Shown here: positions 57,185 through 64,000 of the stretch, piece after piece | Layout of the letters: each line of letters begins with the position of its first letter | Numbering within the stretch: position 1 is the stretch's first letter | Origin: Anagrus nilaparvatae | Taxonomy: Eukaryota > Arthropoda > Insecta > Hymenoptera > Mymaridae | Assembly (NCBI GenBank): GCA_022575985.1 | Contig: JAKSXM010000014.1 | Span: 7,936,001 to 8,000,000 of the forward strand | DNA length: 64,000 nucleotides | Reading direction: 5' to 3' | Notes under the pieces: generated by a model | Told to the model about the DNA's origin: nothing | Database searches by the model: none | Seen by the model: only the letters and a program-made list of their open reading frames with translations | Translations under genes and position numbers: made by a program

Positions 57185-59130
57185 GTGGAGCTTATTTTTT
57201 GCTAATGTCAGATATGAGTCCAACCTTAGGAAACTTATTTTACACATCGATCGCTATCAAAAATATTAATGCTTGAAAATTGTGGAGTATTAAAAGGAAT
57301 TTCTCCAGCTTTATTAATTAGAAAAAGTACGTGTCAGACAATCAACAAAAGCATTTAAATTAATAGGTCGGTTTTTTATTGTCTCAGAGTTAACTTTTTT
57401 TTTCCTTATATTTTACCAGTAATGTTATTTAAAGGGAAGCATGTTTGCAGATCTGCTACATTATCAAGAGGTCCTGAAATTTATGGGCGATCAAGTCTTG
57501 AGTACTTTTTTGCAGCTGGAGATGAAACTACAAGGATGGTACACAAAGTTGACTAATCCAAAGCTGGAGATTCTATGCTTAGTGATTGGCAACTTTTTAA
57601 TAAAGTTCGAAATCATGATATCAAACTTATGAAGACATTGAATGTTGGCACAATAATAGATTTTATGGTTGAAAAAAAGAAAGTAAAGTTTGGAATAAAG
57701 TATAAGTCATTCATTAAATTTAATTAAACTTGTATGTGAATAAGACAAATAAATTTTCTATCTATGTCTATAGTGTTACTTCTTCTGAAAAAGTAGATAA
57801 AGAAAGATATTCAGAATTTACAATAGTATTACTTCCATATCCAGAGTGTGAATTTTTTAAGGCATTTCGTGAAAATAACTATTTAGTTTAAGGTTTTGTA
57901 TTTGATTGGTCTCAAACTAACGTTGGTGCTGATATCGACGTTCTTAAAGATCATATATCGTCTCAACTTTGTATAAATTTGGAGCAGTATCAAATTTGGG
58001 ACTTGGATAATTTAACTAAAAATTATTTTTAGCTAATTTTAAGATATCTTACTGATAGTAGTGGAGGTATATTAATTCATTGTTATCAGGTAACAATTTA
58101 CTAGAAAAAGTCTTATAATTATATGTAGAAAGCTTTTTTATTTTAAAAATGCATAAATTAATTTTTTAATAGGTTGGGACCGCACTCTGCTTTATATTTC
58201 TTTTTTGACAATAAGTTTATGGGAGGATGGTGCAATTCATACCTCTTTTAATGCCCATCAAATATTGTAATTTACAATATCATATGACTGGATGCTTTTC
58301 GGTCAAGATCTTCAGGACAGACAATCTAAAGGCGAAGAAATATTTTATTTTTGTTTTTACTTTTTAAATAGTTGTTGCAGTATTATTAGCCAAAATAGTC
58401 GTGATAGCGTTGATAATAACCCACCGAATCTAATTCATTGTAGCTCTGTTGGAAGTCAAGAAGACATTCTGCAATGGGTAAGATTTGAAGAAATTCAAAT
58501 TAAAAATTTTTGACATAAATTAATAAATAATAAATTTAAATTAATAAATAATAAATTTTACAACAACGTAATGTTAAGGTATTCATATTCATCTCCAAAT
58601 AAAGATTTATTGAATCAAGGTTCAAGATCTCCACTGTCAAATCGAACTTCCCCTGAAGCAGTTCCAATACCTGGGAGATTTTGACAGCTTAATGAATCCT
58701 CATCTTCTGGAGGTTCTTGGCAATTAATTTCAAGAACAGTAAGCTTAAGAGGTTCAACTTCATCTAACAATACAAATCCTGAAGGTGTAACAAGTTCGAG
58801 CTGTTTTACTAACCCTGGTCAGTCATCTCAAGAATCAAGTACCAAAATTATAGAAGATACCGATTTATTTCAGTTAGAAAAAAAGCACTTTTATTTTTAA
58901 AATAAAATTTTTTTAATTACGTAACTATTCTAATTTTTTTTTAGTTCATCAAGAAGACATAAAATAGGCTGGCATGTTTGAGACAAGTATTTTACACAGT
59001 ATATAATCAAAGATAACTCTGACGTGATTGGTTTTGATCAATTGTTAGGTAATTTTGCCAAAAAAGTGTGCATTTTATCAGTTCAAAGAACTGCTTTGTG
59101 GCAAGAGGATTGTTTTGCAACAAAAAAAAT
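57185..59130 (+). pseudogene. Mtmr14: MTMR14 (EDTP-type phosphoinositide phosphatase) pseudogene with introns
   Basis: In order, pieces read LENCGVLKGISPALLIRKST (57270); after frameshifts KGKHVCRSATLSRGPEIYGR and VRNHDIKLMKTLNVGTIIDF (57430-57680); SSEKVDKERYSEFTIVLLPY with CEFFKAFR (57781-57880); then GFVFDWSQ and LTDSSGGILIHC (to 58088). After an intron come GWDRTLLYISF and YDWMLFGQDLQDRQSKGEEI (58175-58370), a Ser-rich tail (58600-58860) and a last exon with DQLLGNFAKKV (58950-59100). Introns are retained, so this is not a retrocopy. Stops follow NNYLV, KNYF and AHQIL, and there are several indels. One base is missing between the catalytic Cys and the splice in the HC-xxx-GWDR P-loop. The family dephosphorylates PI3P and PI(3,5)P2; this copy cannot. 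Confidence 0.88.
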
Positions 59131-59149
59131 TATTTAATTTTGAGGATAA

Positions 59150-59820
59150 TGTTAAGATGCCCTTAAAATTATTGCTTTAAAAAAATAAGTTATTAAATTT
59201 TTATAATTTTTTGAGGATGGATCGAGTTTTATAATGCAAAAATTATTTGAATAAGAGCACTGGACGCAAAATAAGCTTCATAATTTTGTACATATGTGAA
59301 AAATTAATAATATATTTCATTTCTGTAATTTTGAGTAAATATGCGTTTTATAAAATCAAAGTGAAAAATTTTTAATGAAAGTATCTGAAATATGAATTTA
59401 TAATTTTCAAATTAAATTTTTTTTCTTTGATTATCATAATTATTGTTTACTCAATTCACTTTAAAATCAATGTAAATAGTTTATTTATTTATTCAGATAG
59501 TTATTTTATAAGCATTTACACATTATTTATTAACTTCTTTATATGTATAAAGAAAATCTTACATTAAACATTATTTTTTTATTATTTAATTTTTTGGGGT
59601 TATACGTTAAATGTTTTATCAAATAATTAATTATGAATATTACTTTTTTATGTAAAAATTTTATTTTTTTTTCCCTTAAATGTATAAATAAGTTATAAAT
59701 ATTTATAAAAACAAAATTTCCGATCTTGAAAAAATATAAAAAATGTTTTTGATAGAATATAAAAAAATATGTTGTCATTATTTTTAAACTATAAAATTAA
59801 GTTTAAGTACCATTTTCTTA
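59150..59820. other. AT-rich interval between convergent relics
   Basis: Nothing recognised between the tails of the MTMR14 and PEX10 copies. Confidence 0.45.
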
Positions 59821-59823
59821 AAG

Positions 59824-60668
59824 TTATAAATTCATTAAAGGAACGATTCTTGATGGTGTAACAATTTCTCTACACAAAGGACAACGATTTCTAGCACGAA
59901 GCCATTCAGCTAAACAATTCCAACAAAATAAATGACCACAAGGAGTCGTTGTATTAGGTACTTTTTCTAAACATAGTTGACATCTGCTACTTACGATGGA
60001 ATCTAATTCTTTGTCAATATATATATTTTCTGCTGTAATTTTTCTTGTCTGCCATAGTCTAAATATGCATTGTACGATTGTGACTAAGCCTAATATATTT
60101 AATCCCCAATTTACACTTTTGTTTGAACGTGGACCATAAACCTATAACAAGTTTAAATATTATAAATTTTTATTCTTCAACTTAGCAATTATGATGAAAG
60201 TTACCTTAACAAAATCAATGCCAGTAATTCTTCTGCTTATACTATAATATCTACCATAAATATAAAATAGACCTCTGTGGGCTAATATTATAATGGGTAC
60301 TAAATGCTGTAATCTAACTAAACTAATATTTAAAAATTTAATAGCCTTGGAGTTAATTGACTATTTGGTTCGTTAATTTTTTTTTGAAACCTTTCTAAAA
60401 TTTTCAAGACTATTTTTTCTCCAAAACATTCAAGCATAGCTGCCATGAATCTGGTCTAAAAAATAAAAACAATAATTAACTAAAGTTTATTATATCTTTG
60501 AAGTTTCGAAAACTTAATCTTACCATGAAAGAAGGAACTTTTCTTTTACTTAAAGTTGCTTGAACAATGCCCGTATACTCTTCTCCAAGAGTTTGATTTT
60601 TTGAACCAGTTGTGACAAGAAAATAAAATAATTTTGCTGGTACTTCTGATTTTGTAAGTGAATTTTCT
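59824..60668 (-). pseudogene. Pex10: PEX10 peroxisomal RING-finger protein, 3' exons, frameshifted
   Basis: Minus-strand exons: about 60668-60524 (KLFYFLVTTGSKNQTLGEEYTG, donor ATG|GTAAGA), 60455-60205 and 60141-59824. The last exon is intact (105 residues plus TAA). It has a RING: CQLC, CGHLFCWNC, CPLC, in the C3HC4 order of PEX10, preceded by a hydrophobic LNILGLVTIVQCIF segment. PEX10 is a peroxisomal membrane ubiquitin ligase subunit needed for PEX5 recycling. The middle exon is 251 bases between two phase-0 junctions, and its reading shifts frame near 60340 (LTPRLLNF-stop against AIKFLNISLVRLQHLVPI). Upstream of the first exon the frame hits TAA and no N-terminal exons were found. It is therefore probably a pseudogene, unless the indel is a sequencing error. 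Confidence 0.8.
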
Positions 60669-61090
60669 TATCTGTAATACAACTGGTTAAACAAAGATTG
60701 TTTTACATGGCATCGTCACACTTATTCTGTAGTTTGAAATAATATAAAGCCGTAGAATATCAATGAAAAAGTAAATATGTAGTACATTGAAATAATAATA
60801 ATTTATCATTGGATATAAAATGAATTTTAGAGGTTTGCAGAGGAAATAACAGTGTCCCTTGGTTTTGATGTGGTGGTTTCAATAATATAGAATAACCCAA
60901 GGCCTTAGAATATTTTTATAACTTGTCCAACAGTCCTGAAAAAAAACGAAGTAATTATTGAATAAACACTATTTATCTTTAATTGAATATTGTTTTTTTT
61001 AATTAAAAACTTGCACTGTGATATATCTCATCTATTTATCCTCTTGCATTATCTATCTTCAGTCTCCATGTTAAATTTACTTTACAAGAA
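60669..61090. other. Spacer, nothing firmly recognised
   Basis: The missing 5' exons of the PEX10 copy would lie here. A minus-strand segment after an acceptor-like TTTTTTTTCAG near 60935 has stops in all frames and was not assigned. Confidence 0.35.
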
Positions 61091-61097
61091 TAATTAG

Positions 61098-61128
61098 GAA
61101 GGAGAAAGAAAGAGAGAGAGAGAGATGG
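61098..61128. repeat. (GA)n microsatellite
   Basis: Interrupted AGAAAG then a clean run of GAGAGAGAGA. Confidence 0.85.
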
Positions 61129-61319
61129 AACTACTTTAATTTATATCACGTGGTGCAACAAAACCGGCAAAATAAACAAGCTTTGAAAATATTGAATCAA
61201 ATTTTAATTCAATATTATTATTCCTAAAAAAAATGTTTTATTATTCATATATTTTTATTGGAATAAAGTACAAATAATTTTTTTAAGTAAATGCCGAAAA
61301 ATATTAGTTGTATGAAAAC

Positions 61320-63410
61320 AAAGACATTAATTCCCTGAAATTTCTGTCATCTTCTGGAATACCTTCGGAATGAAAATAAACCGCATGCATGTATATGTGT
61401 TTCCCCTCTCGCCGTGAAATGAAACCGCTGTTACACCCGAGTATCTTAAAAAATTTTATTTTATTTTTTAATTTTTCATCCTGAACAATTTTCCGATTTT
61501 CTAATTTTCTGGACCAAAAAACATGAAAAAAAAAACTTTCTACATTACCTAGTTTTCAAGGTTGAGAAAAACTTTTTCATTAATGAAAATTTTTATTTTT
61601 TTGCCCTAGCATATTTTCCTGATTTCCCAAGATGGCGGACTAAATACATGTCAGAATAAGCATTGTACATTGTCTGGGGGTTTTCAAGGTTGAGATAAAC
61701 TTTTTAATAATGAAAAATTTCATTTTTTCCCTCTATCTTATTTTCTGATTTTCCAACATGGCGGAACAAAAAACATGAAAAGAGGAACTATCTTTATTAC
61801 CCTGAGGTTTTCAAAGTTGGGAAAAAAGTTTTTAATTATGAAAATGTTCATATTTTTACCCTAGAATATTTTCCGATTTTCAAAGATGGCGGAACAAAAA
61901 CATGAAAAAAAGAACTTTTTTACATTACCTGGGGGCTTTCAAGGTTGAAAAAATCGTTTTTTTTTATGAAAATTATTATTTTTTATTTGCCCCATCATGT
62001 TTTCCAATTTTCCAATATATTGGACTAAAACATGTCAGGATAAGTTTTTAACATGTAACATGTTTATAGGGAGGGGGTACCTCAGATCTTGAAAATTAAT
62101 GGTAGATTTGTCCGGTTTAAGTGGGTGGGTCAAATTTATCTGGATTAAGGGGACGGGGTCAAATGAGAATAATTTCAATTTACGAACTTTGAAAAATCTG
62201 TTAGGGACTTTGAATAATACTGGTTTATGAGCTTAGAATAATATCGATGTAGGGACTTAGAATAATTCAGGTTTAGGGACTTGGAATAATTTTGATTTAG
62301 AGATCTAGAATAATACGTGCTTAGGGAATCAGAATAGTTTGGGTTTAGAATCTCAACATCTATATAGTAAGGTGAAAATTAAAAATTATAAAATTAGAAA
62401 ATTGTATTGTAACGTTGCGTAACATTTGCATTATACCTAGCCCTCAGCTGGAAGTAAACATGGTCCATGCATTTAGGCTGTGTTTACACAAACCGGTTAT
62501 AAGTTTTTTACATTGCTTAGGGGTTTTCAAGGTTGATAAAAACGTTTTCATTGATGAAAACGGTTGCTTTTTTTCCCCAGCATATTTTTCAATTTTCCAA
62601 GATGGCGGACCACAAAACATGTCAGAATAAGCTTTGTAATAAGCTTTGTACATTTTCTGGGGGGTTTTTAAGGTTAGAATAAACTTTTTATTTATCAAAA
62701 TTTTAATTTTTTCACCCTAGCTGATTTTCCAATATGGCGGAACAAAAAAAATAAAAAGATGAACTATCTATATTACCTAAGGGTTTCCAAGGTTGAGAAA
62801 AAAGTTTTCAATTATGAAAATTTTCATATTTTTACCCTAGCATATTTTCCGATTTTCCAGATGTCAAAACAAAAATATGAGAAAAAGAAGTTTATATATT
62901 ACCTGGGGGTTTTCAAAGTTGAGAAAAACGTTTTTTGATGAAAATATTGATGAAAATTTGTATATTTTTGGTCCCAGCATATTTTCATTTTCTAATTTTA
63001 CAATAATAGGTGGAACAAAAAACATGTTAGAATAAGCTTTTTACATTGCCTGGAAGGGGGGGGGGGTCGAGGATGAGTTTTTAATGATTTTTTATTTTTT
63101 CACCATACCATACAAAAATTATATCAAATATTGGATTGTATTTATGAATAAAAATGGGTTACAGGGGGCCAAGCTTTAAATTAATAGATAGTATAAGTGA
63201 TTATATAAGAGATACTAGGAGAAAAGATGCTAAGGCAATAATGTTAAAATTTACATGAATGAAAAAGATGGTTCATTTTCATCCCGATCGAATACCTTCC
63301 AAGTTATTCAATGAGATGACAGAAATTTCAGGGAGTTATAACTCTCTGAGTCAAGGAGTAGTATTATTACGTGGTTATTTTTGTCAGAGATATGAAAATA
63401 AGAATTTATA
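61320..63410. repeat. Family 3 inverted-repeat element, copy 2, with 127-bp minisatellite
   Basis: The left edge CCCTGAAATTTCTGTCATCT near 61332 faces the inverse AGATGACAGAAATTTCAGGG at 63320. Between them run about ten minisatellite units (CAAGATGGCGGAC, ACCTGGGGGTTTTCAAGGTTG, GAGAAAAACG) from 61480 to 63110. Then comes GATTGTATTTATGAATAAAA with TGGGTTACAGG, also present at 30.18 kb. The right edge CGTGGTTATTTTTGTCAGAG is the inverse of the left start of the next copy at 63583. The array is interrupted by an insertion at 62050-62498. Confidence 0.7.
62050..62498 (+). mobile_element. 449-bp family 2 insertion with 10-bp target duplication
   Basis: The insert begins AACATGTAACATGTTTATAG and ends ACACAAACCGGTT. 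ATAAGTTTTT occurs directly before (62040-62049) and directly after (62499-62508). Removing the insert and one copy restores a normal minisatellite unit. The interior has repeated GGGACTTAGAATAAT and GGTTTAGGGACTTGGAATAA words. It has no TIR or coding frame, so the class is unknown. Confidence 0.78.
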
Positions 63411-63544
63411 AAAATAAATATGTATATAAAAATAAAATAATCAAAAGTAAAAATAAATAAAATAACATTATTAAACCCAATGTTTCATTAGTATTGCCTG
63501 AGCTGAATGGAAATAATTATTTTATAATAATAATTAAATAATTA

Positions 63545-63576
63545 TTTTTACTAATCTCTCTCTCTCTCTTTCTCTC
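63545..63576. repeat. (TC)n microsatellite
   Basis: A run of CTCTCTCTCT with one CTTT interruption lies directly before the next family 3 copy. Confidence 0.85.
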
Positions 63577-64000
63577 TAACAAAAATAACCACGTAGTCTG
63601 ACTCCCTGTTTTAGAGAGTTAACTCTCTGATTTAGGGAGTTAACTCCCTGATTTAGAGAGTCCGACTTTCTGAATAAAATAAATTATAAACATGAAAAAA
63701 GAAACTTTCCACATTACCTGGGGGTTTTCGAGGTTGAGAAAAACGTTTTTATTAAAGAAAATTTTCATTTTTTTACCCCAGCATATTTTCCCATTTTCCA
63801 AGATAGCAGATCGTAAAAAATATAAAAAAAACTTTCTACATTACACGGGGGTTTTCCAGGTTGAGAAAAACGTTTTTATGAATGAAAAGTTTCTTTTTCT
63901 CAATATTTTCCGATTTTCCAAAATGGCGGATCAAAAAACTGAAAAAAAGGAACTTTCTACATTACCTGGGGGCTTTTGAGGTTGAGAAAAATGTTTTTAT
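63577..64000 (+). repeat. Family 3 element, copy 3, running off the window end
   Basis: It starts TCTAACAAAAATAACCACGT. A short tandem of GAGTTAACTCTCTGATTTAG words follows (63610-63665), then at least two and a half 127-bp minisatellite units (AAGATAGCAGATCG, AAAATGGCGGATC) to base 64000. The open frame 63692-63979 is a repeat by-product. Confidence 0.75.

Noticed and set aside
57441..57632. 63-residue protein
   Set aside because: It is the MTMR14 relic read in the wrong frame; the family motifs appear in another frame of the same bases.
63692..63979. 95-codon frame at the window end
   Set aside because: It is the same minisatellite translated; other copies are not open.

Overview
The window is very AT-rich eukaryotic DNA with spliced genes, long intergenic tracts and dense transposon remains. 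It is best read as an insect genome. Support comes from arthropod-type transposons (R1-like LINE, P element, EnSpm/CACTA, Tigger, hAT), metazoan genes (BEN-domain, MTMR14, PEX10) and tRNA-derived SINEs. A parasitoid wasp or aphid relative is plausible from composition, but the species cannot be fixed by reading.

Layout. 0-2.4 kb: 3' two exons of an uncharacterised transposase-like gene. 2.8-6.6 kb: an inverted-repeat element, a hAT-like non-autonomous element with a perfect 8-bp target duplication, and a small palindromic repeat. 7-10 kb: an EnSpm/CACTA-type transposase on the minus strand, with two direct copies of a 215-bp element, one of which splits the coding region. 10.1-11.15 kb: a decayed R1-like LINE fragment, the only clearly GC-rich stretch. 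11.2-15.95 kb: hairpin, MITEs and a deleted Tigger/pogo element. 15.97-22.02 kb: an apparently complete P-superfamily element with long inverted ends and an intact four-exon THAP transposase of 1073 residues. 22-25.5 kb: dispersed repeats, the start of an unrecognised two-exon gene, and nested MITEs. 25.5-29.2 kb: AT-rich with nothing recognised.

29.3-33.3 kb: nested inverted repeats with a 127-bp minisatellite and a SINE. 33.28-41.72 kb: an 8.4-kb block bounded by a 15-bp perfect inverted repeat. It holds a 399-bp satellite split by a 55-bp satellite that reverses orientation near 36.6 kb. 41.86-49.33 kb: a seven-exon BEN-domain gene (401 residues) reconstructed here, whose introns carry MITEs and a foldback element. 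50.0-51.0 kb: an unrecognised, frameshifted Asn/Lys-rich ORF. 51.5-55.5 kb: a run of hairpins, including 555-bp arms that are almost identical. 56.8-60.7 kb: decayed copies of MTMR14 (plus) and PEX10 (minus), tail to tail. 61.3-64 kb: further copies of the 127-bp minisatellite element.

Functionally the window is dominated by transposons. The likely host genes are the BEN-domain gene and, as relics, MTMR14 and PEX10. The P element and the EnSpm-type transposase could supply transposition functions; the many short TIR elements look like their non-autonomous dependants or those of absent relatives.
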